A stretch of DNA of 64,000 bases from Rhizobium phaseoli (lineage in GTDB: Bacteria > Pseudomonadota > Alphaproteobacteria > Rhizobiales > Rhizobiaceae): positions 186,001 through 250,000 of the forward strand of contig NZ_WUFT01000004.1 in assembly GCF_010668805.1 (NCBI RefSeq), given 5' to 3'. This document shows, piece by piece, positions 39,566 to 48,557 of the stretch (positions within the stretch are counted from its first letter, which is position 1; the number at the start of each line of letters is the position of its first letter). Below the pieces are notes generated by a model. That model was given only the letters and a program-made list of their open reading frames with translations, ran no database searches and was not told the DNA's origin. Made by a program: the position numbers and the translations under genes.

Positions 39566-40624
39566 ATGTGGGGTCGGCGTTCATTACTCCAGGCGTTTTG
39601 CATTGTGGTTGCCGTCGCGCAACCGGCACTCGCCGCCGAGCCGGTCGGCCAGGCTGTCGTCATCAAGACGGAGGTAACCGGAGAGAGCGGCCCGATCGAA
39701 GTCGACACCAGCGTCCATCGCAACGAACGCATCAAGACATCCCCATCGGGGCTTGGTCAGTTCCTGTTCCGGGACGGCACGAAGCTCGCAGTCGGCTGGG
39801 GTTCGTCGGTCGTGATCGACAAATATGTCTTCGATGATTCCCAATCGGTCAAGAAACTGACCATCAGAGCGGCAAAGGGCACGTTCCGATGGGTGAGCGG
39901 CAATTCCAATTCCTCGGCCTATCAGATCCTGACGCCCGCCGGCACGATCGGCGTGCGCGGCACCGCTTTTGATTTCTACGTCGGCCCTGATGGCACGACC
40001 GCCATCGTCCTGTTGAATGGCGCGGCCCGGTTTTGCGGCCCCGGCGGCTGCCGGCAATTGCAGCAGCGCTGCGATTGCCTGGTGGCCAAGCCGAACGGCA
40101 ATATGTCGGCGGCAGGCCGGGTCGACCCCAGCATTCTCGAAACGCTCGGAAATGCCCGCGCGCTCCCCTTCCTCTCCGGCAATCAGCGGCTTTCAGGCGG
40201 CATCGGCATGCTCGGCGGCTGCAATATGGCGTCAGCCGCACCGGAGAGAAAAGACAGAAAACCGCCTCCGCCGGCGATTGCACCCGTTCCGCGAAAACAG
40301 GACCCGCCGCAAAGGCAGGCCGAGCCGCAGAAGGAACAGCCGAATAAGCCGGACAAGCCGCGTCACGACAAGCCCGATCACGGCAGGCCAGACCAGGGCA
40401 AGCCAGATCACGACAGGCCAGATCACGATAGGCCGCATCATGACAGGCCTGATCGCCCCGATAAGCCCGACGGGCATGATAATCACGACCGGCCCACAAA
40501 CCACGACCAGCATCATGGGAATGACCAGGATCACCAGGAACACAACCGCGGCTACGATGGCGATCGCGATCACGACAGAGATCGACACCACGACAGAGGC
40601 CGGGGTTTCAATCACAACCGCTGA
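39566..40624 (+). CDS. FecR-domain periplasmic protein with His/Asp/Pro-rich tail
   Basis: This is a 352-residue secreted protein. A signal peptide ends near ALAAEP (residues 22-26). Residues about 40-150 form a FecR domain (IKTSPSGLGQFLFRDGTKLAV and GTIGVRGTAFDFYV). A cysteine cluster follows (FCGPGGCRQLQQRCDC, near 155-170). The last 87 residues, from about R266, are a low-complexity tail made of PDHDRP-type repeats very rich in His, Asp, Arg and Pro. Such tails can bind metal ions; this is inference. FecR proteins of this type often neighbour CHASE2 adenylate cyclases, as here, where the cyclase gene is convergent and 4 bases away. The partner and ligand are unknown. Confidence 0.82.
   Translation: MWGRRSLLQAFCIVVAVAQPALAAEPVGQAVVIKTEVTGESGPIEVDTSVHRNERIKTSPSGLGQFLFRDGTKLAVGWGSSVVIDKYVFDDSQSVKKLTIRAAKGTFRWVSGNSNSSAYQILTPAGTIGVRGTAFDFYVGPDGTTAIVLLNGAARFCGPGGCRQLQQRCDCLVAKPNGNMSAAGRVDPSILETLGNARALPFLSGNQRLSGGIGMLGGCNMASAAPERKDRKPPPPAIAPVPRKQDPPQRQAEPQKEQPNKPDKPRHDKPDHGRPDQGKPDHDRPDHDRPHHDRPDRPDKPDGHDNHDRPTNHDQHHGNDQDHQEHNRGYDGDRDHDRDRHHDRGRGFNHNR
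40361..40498 (+). repeat. in-frame tandem repeats coding the His/Asp/Pro tail
   Basis: Degenerate 15-base units, best seen as GATCACGACAGGCCA (D-H-D-R-P), repeat in register with the reading frame. They change length in steps of 6 to 15 bases, as expected for slippage-prone coding microrepeats. They are not direct repeats with unique spacers, so this is not a CRISPR array. Confidence 0.7.
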
Positions 40625-40628
40625 CCTA

Positions 40629-42800
40629 TCAGTCAGCCGCGCTCTTCTCGAAGCGATCATTCGCCTCGCGAAAATGATCGGTCCGGCCGGATACCCGCTG
40701 ATAGAATTCCGCCAGGCCGTCGATCACCCCCGCCGCCCTGAGCTTTGCCGCGCCGATAAGCTTGCGAGTGTTCTTCGAATGCGCGAGCAGGGCCTGCATC
40801 AGTTGCTGGTGGGTGACGACAAGGGCTGAAAATTCCGCAGATGCGGCAACGCGTTCATCGCCGACGACGGCAAGAATCTGCGTTCGGCTGCTCTTTCCTT
40901 TGAGCGGAATGGCGCCAGCCTCGATCAGCGCCATTCCCCGCACCGACCTTGCCGTGCTGTCGGATATCAGAATATCGAAGCCGACTTCCTTGCAGCATGA
41001 TTCCAGCCGGGCCGCGACGTTGACGGCATCACCGACCGCCGAATAGTTGAAGCGGGTCTTGGCGCCCATATTGCCGACGCAGGCAAGGCCGGTATGAATG
41101 CCGATGCCGATCCCGACCCGTTGTCCGGGTCCGAAGCCGAAGGCGTCGCCGGCGTTCAATTCGGCGAGCGTTTCACGCATGGCAAGCGCTGCCCGAACCG
41201 CCTTGGTTTGATGATCGGCCACATCGATGGGCGCATTCCAGAACGCCATGATCGAATCGCCGATGAACTTGTCGAGCGTGCCTTCATTGGCCACCACATG
41301 GCGGCTCAGCGCATCGAGCAACGTGTTCAGGAATGCGACGACATCGGTCGGTGCCAGCCGCTCGCTGATCTCGGTGAAGTTCCTGACATCGACAAACATG
41401 ACCGTCAGTTCACGGTCGTCGCCGCCGAGGCGCAATGCATCGCGAGTATGCTCGATGCGATGGAGCAGCGATGGCGAAAGATAGTGCCCGAAGGCGCGCC
41501 GCACCGCCCGCCGCTCCCGGTCGATCACCAGGATCTTGAACGAGGTCGCGGCAAAATGGATGATCGATCCGCTGACGATCGGCGCCAGCGGATCGAAAAG
41601 AAGCCCGGCATAAAGAAATGACAACCAGGATGCCAAGAGCGCCATTGCCGTAGCCATCAGGCCGCAGATCAGCGCGACGGCCGGGCTGACGAAGGTCGTC
41701 ACCACGACGAGCAGGCATCCGAGCACCGCGATCACCAGAATTTCCAGCCCGTCGGCCCAGTCGGGCCGCGACAGGAAATGGCCGGAGAGGATCTGCTCGA
41801 CGGCCTGAGCATGCAGCGAAACGCCGGGAACGTTCTCGCCGAGCGCCGTGACGCGAATGTCCTGAAGGCCGGCCGCCGATGTGCCGACGAACACGATGCT
41901 GCCGTTAATGGCGGCCGCGATCTCGGGAGAGGCCCCTTCGGCCGCAAGCACCTGCCGGGCGGATATGTACCGCTCGGCCCGGTCGGGGCTGACATAGAGC
42001 CAGAGTTCGCCCGCCGCCGTCAGCGGCACGACAAAATCGCCGATTTTCGCAGATGTCATGATGCCGGCGCGATCGGGCGCGCCCGACAGCACATAGGTCG
42101 ACGCCCCCTGCGCAACGCGCAGCGCCTCCATGGCAAGACTTGGATAGAGCTGCTCGCCGTCGGTCAAAAACAGCGGCACCGCCCGCACCACCGGCGAGGG
42201 GTTGCCGGGGTTGAGGCTGATATGGCCGAGCCCCGCCGCGTTGGCCTCCAATTGCGGCCTGAGCGGCGTCGAGGCGCCGAGATAGGGAGGAGCAGAAACG
42301 GGGCTTTCGTCTTTGAAGGCGAAACCCGCCTTCACAGGCGGCCGGTAATGGCCCTCATTAGAAAGGCCGAAACCGAGCACGACGGGCTTGCCGGCAATCG
42401 AGCGGGCGAATATTTCGTCATTGTCAGGCAGTTTCTCGGCAAGGGAAGGATCGACGCCTGCAACTTCGCGGATAACATTGCGCGGCGACAGCCGGTCCGG
42501 CTCGGCGAAAATAAAATCGAAGGCGATGGCCGAAGCGCCCATCTCGGAAAGCCGGTCCACCAGCAGGGCCATCCGGTCCCGCGGCCAGGGCCACTGGCCG
42601 AATTCACGCAACGAGGTCTCGTCGATGTCGATCACGCGGACCGGCATCGGCTCGAAGGTCCTGGGAACCAGCCGCTGATATTCGTCGAAAGTCACGCCGC
42701 GGATCAGCTTAAAAATCCCGGGATCGCCTGCCCGCAGCATCGTGAGCAGAGCCACGATCGCCAGGCCGATAGCGACACCGATTTGCTGGACGCGCGTCAT
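40629..42800 (-). CDS. CHASE2-domain adenylate/guanylate cyclase
   Basis: This 723-residue membrane protein joins an extracytoplasmic CHASE2 sensor to a class III cyclase. A first membrane helix (GVAIGLAIVALLTML) is followed by CHASE2 at about 40-330 (VRVIDIDETSLREFGQWPWPR, FDFIFAEPD). Three membrane helices follow near 350-430. The cyclase domain starts at about 480 with ELTVMFVDVRNFTEISERL, metal Asp included, and FIGDSIMAFWNAP supplies the second Asp. YSAVGDAVNVAARLE is the later catalytic segment. The start at 42800 follows GGTGAGATC; the frame is open to 43043 but overlaps the promoter region of rpsU. The signal sensed is unknown. Confidence 0.92.
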   Translation of the reverse strand: MTRVQQIGVAIGLAIVALLTMLRAGDPGIFKLIRGVTFDEYQRLVPRTFEPMPVRVIDIDETSLREFGQWPWPRDRMALLVDRLSEMGASAIAFDFIFAEPDRLSPRNVIREVAGVDPSLAEKLPDNDEIFARSIAGKPVVLGFGLSNEGHYRPPVKAGFAFKDESPVSAPPYLGASTPLRPQLEANAAGLGHISLNPGNPSPVVRAVPLFLTDGEQLYPSLAMEALRVAQGASTYVLSGAPDRAGIMTSAKIGDFVVPLTAAGELWLYVSPDRAERYISARQVLAAEGASPEIAAAINGSIVFVGTSAAGLQDIRVTALGENVPGVSLHAQAVEQILSGHFLSRPDWADGLEILVIAVLGCLLVVVTTFVSPAVALICGLMATAMALLASWLSFLYAGLLFDPLAPIVSGSIIHFAATSFKILVIDRERRAVRRAFGHYLSPSLLHRIEHTRDALRLGGDDRELTVMFVDVRNFTEISERLAPTDVVAFLNTLLDALSRHVVANEGTLDKFIGDSIMAFWNAPIDVADHQTKAVRAALAMRETLAELNAGDAFGFGPGQRVGIGIGIHTGLACVGNMGAKTRFNYSAVGDAVNVAARLESCCKEVGFDILISDSTARSVRGMALIEAGAIPLKGKSSRTQILAVVGDERVAASAEFSALVVTHQQLMQALLAHSKNTRKLIGAAKLRAAGVIDGLAEFYQRVSGRTDHFREANDRFEKSAAD

Positions 42801-43069
42801 GATCTCACCGGGTGTCCCCTCCGCACCTGCCGGCAGGCTACGCTGCTTTCGGTTCAAACGCCATTCGCACATGCATGCCCGGTGCCGGATCGTGACCGGA
42901 TAGAGGCAAGCGTGATTTTTTGCCCGCGCCCCATATCCATCTGGACTTCCGATACCCGATCTGCTATCTCGCATCACCAATCGCAAGGCTGCGGCCGCGC
43001 GAACGTTATTTTTTTGCCTCTGGCGCTGCGCCGCCGCAGGCATCGACCAACCAAAGGAACGTGATTCTC

Positions 43070-43282
43070 GTGCAGGTACTTGTCCGCGATAACAATGTTG
43101 ATCAGGCTCTCCGCGCTCTCAAGAAGAAGATGCAGCGCGAGGGCATTTTCCGCGAAATGAAGATGCGCGACTACTACGAGAAGCCGTCACAGAAGCGTGC
43201 TCGCGAAAAGGCCGAGGCTGTTCGTCGCGTTCGCAAGCTGGCCCGCAAGCGCGCCCAGCGCGAAGGTCTGGTCGCACACTGA
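43070..43282 (+). CDS. rpsU: 30S ribosomal protein S21
   Basis: This 70-residue basic protein is ribosomal protein S21, which binds the small subunit near the 3' end of 16S rRNA and aids initiation. The conserved start [20 protein letters not shown] is encoded from a GTG codon; AAAGGAA lies 11 bases upstream. The Arg/Lys-rich C terminus ([16 protein letters not shown]) is typical. Longer open frames starting at 42920 overlap upstream non-coding sequence and are not supported. Confidence 0.96.
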   Translation: MQVLVRDNNVDQALRALKKKMQREGIFREMKMRDYYEKPSQKRAREKAEAVRRVRKLARKRAQREGLVAH

Positions 43283-43289
43283 GCGTTGC

Positions 43290-43309
43290 CGTCGTTTTTT
43301 CGACGTTTT
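43290..43309 (+). terminator. weak terminator after rpsU
   Basis: A 5-bp stem (CGTCG / CGACG) with a TTTTTT loop followed by TTTTC lies 7 bases after the rpsU stop codon. The stem is short, so readthrough into the TPR lipoprotein gene is likely. Confidence 0.4.
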
Positions 43310-43417
43310 CAGATGCATTGTGGCGGGGGCGATGGGTTCGCCGCCGCCTTTTTTAGTTTGCCGCTGAAGATCGCATATCCGCGCACCGGATATGCCGCAT
43401 GGGGAAAGCGAGCCCGA

Positions 43418-44284
43418 ATGGCTGTCAACACCTTCAATCCGTCCCGCGCATTGCGCTTGCAGAAAACCGCATTCCTGCGCGCTTTGGCGCTGGCGGCAAT
43501 GGTCGGCCTCGCCGGTTGCGAGACGACCAATACCTCAGATGCCGTCATCCGCATCGACAAGGCGCAAGGCTCGGAAGAGAATATCGCCTCGCTGACGGCT
43601 GTTATCAATGCCAATCCCAAGGATCCCGAAGGCTACAATGTCCGTGGCTCCGCCTATGGCCGGGCCGGCCAATTCCGTCCGGCACTGAACGATTTCAACA
43701 CGGCGCTGCAGATCAATCCACGGTTTTTCCAGGCTTACGCCAACCGTGCCCTCGTCTATCGCAACATGGGTCAACAGGCCCAGGCGATCGGCGATTACAA
43801 TGCCGCCTTGCAGATCAATCCAAGCTACGACGTCGCCTATATCGGCCGCGGCAATGTCTACCGAACGGCCGGCCAGGATGATCAGGCTTTCAACGATTTC
43901 GACAAGGCGATCCAGCTTGGCACCACCGATGGCCGCGCCTATCACAATCGTGGCCTGATCTATCAGAAGCGCAATCAGCAGGATAAGGCGATCGACGATT
44001 TCTCGAAGGCGATCTCGCTCGCGCCGAATTCGCCCGAGCCCTATAATGGCCGCGGCATTTCCTACATCGCGCTGAACGACAACGACAACGCCTTTGCCGA
44101 TTTCAACCATGCGATCGAGCTCAACGGCAACATCGCCGAATCCTGGGCCAACCAGGCGCTCGTCTACGAACGCCGCGGCGACAAGGCGAAGGCCGCACGC
44201 TCCTATCGTCACGCCGTCGGCCTCGATCCGAAGTACCAGCCGGCTCGCGACGGTCTCGCCCGCGTAGGCGCTTCCGCCGGCTAA
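43418..44284 (+). CDS. TPR-repeat lipoprotein
   Basis: This is a 288-residue lipoprotein. A basic N terminus and hydrophobic segment end at the lipobox LAGC, with C34 as the lipidated residue. The remainder is about six tetratricopeptide repeats of roughly 34 residues (for example FRPALNDFNTALQINPRFFQ and QDKAIDDFSKAISLAPNSP). TPR lipoproteins act as scaffolds in the envelope, some in outer-membrane or peptidoglycan-related complexes (NlpI-like). The start at 43418 was chosen because it yields a proper signal sequence; the frame is open further back to 43286. Confidence 0.88.
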   Translation: MAVNTFNPSRALRLQKTAFLRALALAAMVGLAGCETTNTSDAVIRIDKAQGSEENIASLTAVINANPKDPEGYNVRGSAYGRAGQFRPALNDFNTALQINPRFFQAYANRALVYRNMGQQAQAIGDYNAALQINPSYDVAYIGRGNVYRTAGQDDQAFNDFDKAIQLGTTDGRAYHNRGLIYQKRNQQDKAIDDFSKAISLAPNSPEPYNGRGISYIALNDNDNAFADFNHAIELNGNIAESWANQALVYERRGDKAKAARSYRHAVGLDPKYQPARDGLARVGASAG

Positions 44285-44519
44285 GGACATCAGCCGGGCG
44301 GCCGCAAAATCGGCCGCCGCAGGGCTCGTCGTCCTCGATGACATATCATAGTATGTTGCAACCTGCTCTTGCTCCCCCTAACATGGCGCTGCTTCGATAG
44401 CCTGCTATCGGGTGTTCGAAACTTATTGAGGGCGGCTTGCGAGAGATGCGGATCTTTGCTTTCCTGACCGCTCGCGAACTCTGTTGTCTTTCGCCAGCGC
44501 ATGAGACTTGGCGCAACAG

Positions 44520-46172
44520 ATGAAGATCGTCGCGCTGTTTTTTCCCAAAGCCTCGATCGGCACTTACCTCGTCGCCATGGCGGTGGCGATCGCACTGCCG
44601 ATCTTCGCCTTTGTGACGCTGCTTCTGCTGCAGCTGGAAGACAACCAGCGTTCGACGCTGAGACGCGAGACGGCCCAGGATGCACTCGCCCTTTCGCGCA
44701 TCGTCGACCGTCAGCTTCAGGACATGGCGACGACACTGCGGCTGCTTTCGAGCTCACCGGAGCTCGAAAACGGTAATCTTGCCGCCTTCCACGAGCGCAC
44801 GGAAACCGCCCTCCGAGACAATACGCTGTTCGTCATCGCCGTCGACCGCAATGGCCAGCAACTGCTGAACACGCGCCGGGCCTTCGGCACGCCACTTGGC
44901 ACGATAGCGAATATCACCTCTTTCCAGTCGGCCATGACCTCCGGTCGAATCGAGGCTTCCGACGTCTTTCGCGGCCGCGTCAGCGGCGATTGGGTCTATA
45001 ATGTCACCTTGCCGCGGGCGAACGATCCCGTCGCAGCCCTCATCATCACCCAGGATGCCAAGGATCTAAGCAAGCTCGTGACAACCGAGGGCCTTGCCCC
45101 CGGCTGGTCGGCCGCCGTCATCGATCAGAGCGGCCACGTGGTCGCCGCCACAGGACCCGCCAATCTCGAACCCGGCACGCCCTTCGATCCGCGCATCCTG
45201 CCGGCATTCACCGCTTCACGCGGCGTCTTCCAGGATGAGGCGATCCTGCCGCACACGCTGCTCGGTTATGCCAGGATTCCAGGCTGGTCGTGGAAAACAG
45301 TGATCTGGGGACCGATCGCCCAGGCATCAATCCTCAGCACCTGGCGTTTCCTCATCATCGGCGGCGTGGCCCTTGTGCTCGTCGCCGTGCTCGGCGCCTA
45401 TGCCGTCGCAAGGCAGGTGCGCACCACCATCCGCGATATCGCCGAAATGGCCAACCGCATGGGCGAAGGCCATATCGTCTCGCCGGTCGAAACCAGCGTC
45501 ATCGAGGCGAACCAGGTGGCGATCGCCCTTTCGAACGCCTCCTTCGATCGCAGCCAGACCGAGGACCGGTTGCGCTTCGTCATGCACGAGCTCGTCCACC
45601 GCACTAAGAACCTCCTGACGCTTGCCCAGGCGATGATGCGCCAGCTCGCCAAACAAGCCGATAGCGTCGAGACGTTCCAGGCTGCCGTCGCCGACCGCCT
45701 CGAGGGGCTGGTGCGGTCGATCGAGCTCCTGACCAGCGAGCAATGGGGAGGCGTGTCGCTGCGGCGGGTCGTCGACATTCACCTGCAGGCCTTTCCGCAA
45801 TCGCGCGAACAGATCGAAATCACAGGCGACGATTTCGTCCTGAAGCCGGACGCCGTGCAGAATCTTGGTCTTGCCCTGCATGAACTCGCCACCAATTCGG
45901 TGAAATACGGTGCGCTCTCCGTCCCGCAAGGCCGTGTTCGCTTCGAATGGCACGATGTCACGGAGGAAGACAAGCCGGATGCCCTGCTCCGCTTCAGCTG
46001 GGAGGAGCGCGGCGGTCCGCCGGTCGTCGAGCCATCGCGCTCGGGCTTCGGCACGACCGTTATCAAGGCCCATGCTGCCTCCGCCTTCCGCGGCACGGTT
46101 CAGGTCGATTTCCGGCCCGAAGGCCTGCTATGGGTGCTGACGGCACAGCGTGGCACGCTGGAGCGGGAATAA
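44520..46172 (+). CDS. HWE-family sensor histidine kinase
   Basis: This 550-residue membrane kinase has a helix at about 14-37, an extracytoplasmic sensor region of about 240 residues (dCache-like from spacing) and a second helix near 285. A HAMP domain precedes the HWE kinase module. The phospho-acceptor is H360 in HELVHRTKNLL; the HWE features LHELATNSVKYGALS, W in FSWEERGGPPV and SGFGTTVI are present. HWE kinases are abundant in rhizobia and often control general stress or light responses. No response regulator is adjacent, so it is an orphan here. The ribosome site is weak; a TTG 12 bases upstream (44508) is an alternative start. Confidence 0.9.
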   Translation: MKIVALFFPKASIGTYLVAMAVAIALPIFAFVTLLLLQLEDNQRSTLRRETAQDALALSRIVDRQLQDMATTLRLLSSSPELENGNLAAFHERTETALRDNTLFVIAVDRNGQQLLNTRRAFGTPLGTIANITSFQSAMTSGRIEASDVFRGRVSGDWVYNVTLPRANDPVAALIITQDAKDLSKLVTTEGLAPGWSAAVIDQSGHVVAATGPANLEPGTPFDPRILPAFTASRGVFQDEAILPHTLLGYARIPGWSWKTVIWGPIAQASILSTWRFLIIGGVALVLVAVLGAYAVARQVRTTIRDIAEMANRMGEGHIVSPVETSVIEANQVAIALSNASFDRSQTEDRLRFVMHELVHRTKNLLTLAQAMMRQLAKQADSVETFQAAVADRLEGLVRSIELLTSEQWGGVSLRRVVDIHLQAFPQSREQIEITGDDFVLKPDAVQNLGLALHELATNSVKYGALSVPQGRVRFEWHDVTEEDKPDALLRFSWEERGGPPVVEPSRSGFGTTVIKAHAASAFRGTVQVDFRPEGLLWVLTAQRGTLERE

Positions 46173-46231
46173 GCCAGGAACATTCGCCACCCCTACCCGT
46201 TTCGAACAGGTCATTCCCAAGGAGAAAGACC

Positions 46232-46714
46232 ATGTTCAAGCAAACGATGATCGCAGCCGCAGCACTGGCGTCCGCTGCCTGGGCAAATCAGGCCGGCGCG
46301 GAAAATTATGTCACGCTTGGCCGTTTGATCTGCGGATCGGATGGCGGTCAGGGTCTGATCGTCACCTCGCAGAAGAACCTCATCTGCACCTATACCCCGG
46401 CATCAGGCGGCGCCAAGGCGGTCTACGCAGGCAAGATCGAGAAATTCGGCATCGATCTCGGCCAGACCGGCAAGACCGTGATGATCTGGCAGGTCCTTGC
46501 AAAGACCGGCACCGACATGCCGCAATTCGCGCTGGCCGGCGAATATTACGGGGTCGGCGCCGATGCGAGCATCGGAGCCGGCGCTGGCGCCAAGGTGATC
46601 GCCGGCGGCAACAACAAGGCTTTCATGCTGCAGCCGCTGAATGTTCAGGCCCAGGAAGGACTGAACCTCGCCATCGGCGTCGAGAAGATGACGCTGGTCC
46701 CGGGTGAAACCTGA
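46232..46714 (+). CDS. DUF992 exported protein
   Basis: This is a 160-residue exported protein with a signal peptide (cleavage near AGA-EN at about residue 23). The mature part starts with YVTLGRLICGSDGGQGLIVTSQKNLICTY, typical of the DUF992 family found in rhizobia and other alphaproteobacteria. Two cysteines about 16 residues apart could form a disulfide. The glycine-rich middle (GVGADASIGAGAGAKVIAGG) suggests a beta-rich, possibly outer-membrane-associated protein. AAGGAG stands 8 bases before the ATG. Function is unknown. Confidence 0.85.
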   Translation: MFKQTMIAAAALASAAWANQAGAENYVTLGRLICGSDGGQGLIVTSQKNLICTYTPASGGAKAVYAGKIEKFGIDLGQTGKTVMIWQVLAKTGTDMPQFALAGEYYGVGADASIGAGAGAKVIAGGNNKAFMLQPLNVQAQEGLNLAIGVEKMTLVPGET

Positions 46715-46753
46715 TCAATAGGGCCTCGTCCGAGATGAGCGGCTGCATCTGCG

Positions 46754-48151
46754 TCATCCATGCGCGATCGCCTTGTTGATATCCTCGGTCATCTTCTTCG
46801 CGTCACCGAGCAGCATCATCGTGCCGTCCTTGTAGAACAGCGTATTGTCGATGCCGGCATAGCCTGAACCGAGCGAGCGCTTGACGAACAGGCAGGTCTT
46901 CGCCCGGTCGACGTCCAGGATCGGCATGCCGTAGATCGGCGAGGTCTTGTCGTCGCGCGCCGCCGGATTGGTGACGTCGTTGGCGCCGATGACGTAGGCG
47001 ACGTCAGCCTGGGCGAATTCCGAGTTGATGTCCTCCAGCTCGAAGACTTCATCATAGGGTACATTCGCTTCGGCAAGCAGCACGTTCATATGACCGGGCA
47101 TGCGGCCCGCGACCGGGTGGATCGCATATTTCACCTCGACGCCGTTCTTCTTGAGATTGTCGGCGAGTTCTCGCAGCGCATGCTGGGCCTGGGCGACCGC
47201 CATGCCATAGCCCGGCACGATGATGACTTTCGATGCATTGGCCATCAGATAGGCGGCATCCTCGGCCGAGCCGAGCTTGACCGTCTTGTCCGATGTGTCG
47301 GGCCCGCCGGACGCCGTCTCACCGCCGAAACCGCCGAGGATGACGGAGACGAAGGAGCGGTTCATGCCCTTGCACATGATGTAGGAGAGGATCGCCCCGG
47401 AGGAACCGACCAGCGCGCCGGTGATGATCAGCGCCAGATTGCCCAGCGTGAAGCCGATGCCGGCGGCAGCCCATCCCGAATAGGAATTGAGCATCGAAAC
47501 GACGACGGGCATATCGGCGCCGCCGATCGGCACGATCAGCAGAACGCCGAGCGCCAGCGACAGCGCCACCACTGCCCAGAAATCGAAATGGCTCTCGGTG
47601 GCGGCAAGCCCGATGATGAAGAGCACGATCAGCACCAGCAGGCTGGCATTGATGACATGCCGGTATGGCAGCAGGATCGGCTTGCCGGACATGCGTCCGT
47701 CTAGCTTCAGGAAGGCGATGATCGAGCCGGTGAAGGTCAGCGCCCCGATCGCCACGCCGAGCGCCATTTCGACGCGCGCTTCGGTGTGGATGTGGCCGAT
47801 CTCGCCGATGCCGAAGGAGGCGGGGGTATAGAGCGCCGAAGCCGCGACCAGCACGGCGGCAAGGCCGACCAGCGAATGGAAGCCGGCGACGAGCTGCGGC
47901 ATCGAGGTCATGGCGATGGTGCGGGCGACATAGGCGCCGACGCTGCCGCCGATGGCAAGACCAAGGACGATCAGCACGAAGCCGCCGAAATTCGGCGTGG
48001 CAAGCACCAGCGTCGTCAGGATGGCGATCGCCATGCCGATCATGCCGTAGAGATTGCCCTTGCGGCTTGTGGCCGGATGCGACAAGCCGCGCAACGCCAG
48101 GATGAAGAGAACGCCGGAGACGAGGTAGAGGAAAGCTGCGATATTGGTCAT
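46754..48151 (-). CDS. pntB: NAD(P) transhydrogenase beta subunit
   Basis: This 465-residue subunit of the proton-translocating transhydrogenase contains about nine membrane helices and a C-terminal NADP(H)-binding domain. The domain III signatures are IVPGYGMAVAQAQHAL, YAIHPVAGRMPGHMNVLLAE and VIGANDVTNPAA. Together with the alpha subunits it reduces NADP+ with NADH using the proton gradient. It lies 7 bases after pntAB, the last gene of the pntAA-pntAB-pntB set. Confidence 0.96.
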   Translation of the reverse strand: MTNIAAFLYLVSGVLFILALRGLSHPATSRKGNLYGMIGMAIAILTTLVLATPNFGGFVLIVLGLAIGGSVGAYVARTIAMTSMPQLVAGFHSLVGLAAVLVAASALYTPASFGIGEIGHIHTEARVEMALGVAIGALTFTGSIIAFLKLDGRMSGKPILLPYRHVINASLLVLIVLFIIGLAATESHFDFWAVVALSLALGVLLIVPIGGADMPVVVSMLNSYSGWAAAGIGFTLGNLALIITGALVGSSGAILSYIMCKGMNRSFVSVILGGFGGETASGGPDTSDKTVKLGSAEDAAYLMANASKVIIVPGYGMAVAQAQHALRELADNLKKNGVEVKYAIHPVAGRMPGHMNVLLAEANVPYDEVFELEDINSEFAQADVAYVIGANDVTNPAARDDKTSPIYGMPILDVDRAKTCLFVKRSLGSGYAGIDNTLFYKDGTMMLLGDAKKMTEDINKAIAHG

Positions 48152-48158
48152 CAGATCC

Positions 48159-48557
48159 TCACCTGTCCTTCTTGCGGTACATGGAGAGCATCCGCTGCGT
48201 CACGAGGAAGCCGCCGAAGATGTTTACCGAGACGAGCACGAGGGCGACGAAACCGAAGCCGGTCGCAAGCCCGCTTGTGGAGATGCCGACCGCCAGAAGC
48301 GCGCCGACGACGATGACCGAGGAGATCGCATTGGTGACGGCCATCAGCGGCGTATGCAGCGCCGGCGTCACCGACCAGACGACGTAATAACCGACGAAGA
48401 TCGACAAGACGAAGATCGCCAGCTGAAAGACGAACGGATCGATCGCCCCGCCGGTCGCAACACTTGCCGCTTCCGGTGCGTGGGCGGCTGCCGTGACGAC
48501 GGCGGTCACCGCCTGGTCGAGCTGCTCCAGCGCTCTGTCCATTGCTTCACTGGCCAT
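48159..48557 (-). CDS. pntAB: NAD(P) transhydrogenase alpha-2 subunit
   Basis: This 132-residue membrane protein is the separate alpha-2 part of the transhydrogenase. It has three hydrophobic segments: FVFQLAIFVLSIFVGYYVVW, then TPLMAVTNAISSVIVVGALLA and GFVALVLVSVNIFGGFLVTQRML in outline. An N-terminal 45-residue Ala-rich linker precedes them. The split of alpha into two genes is typical of alphaproteobacteria. Its ATG overlaps the pntAA stop by one base (TGATG). Confidence 0.93.
   Translation of the reverse strand: MASEAMDRALEQLDQAVTAVVTAAAHAPEAASVATGGAIDPFVFQLAIFVLSIFVGYYVVWSVTPALHTPLMAVTNAISSVIVVGALLAVGISTSGLATGFGFVALVLVSVNIFGGFLVTQRMLSMYRKKDR

Noticed and set aside
40361..40498. Tandem repeats considered as a possible CRISPR array
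   Set aside because: The units are short, contiguous and in frame with the FecR protein, with no unique spacers and no cas genes nearby.
42920..43069. Longer N terminus for ribosomal protein S21
   Set aside because: S21 begins MQVLVRD in rhizobia; the extension overlaps the intergenic region and lacks conservation.
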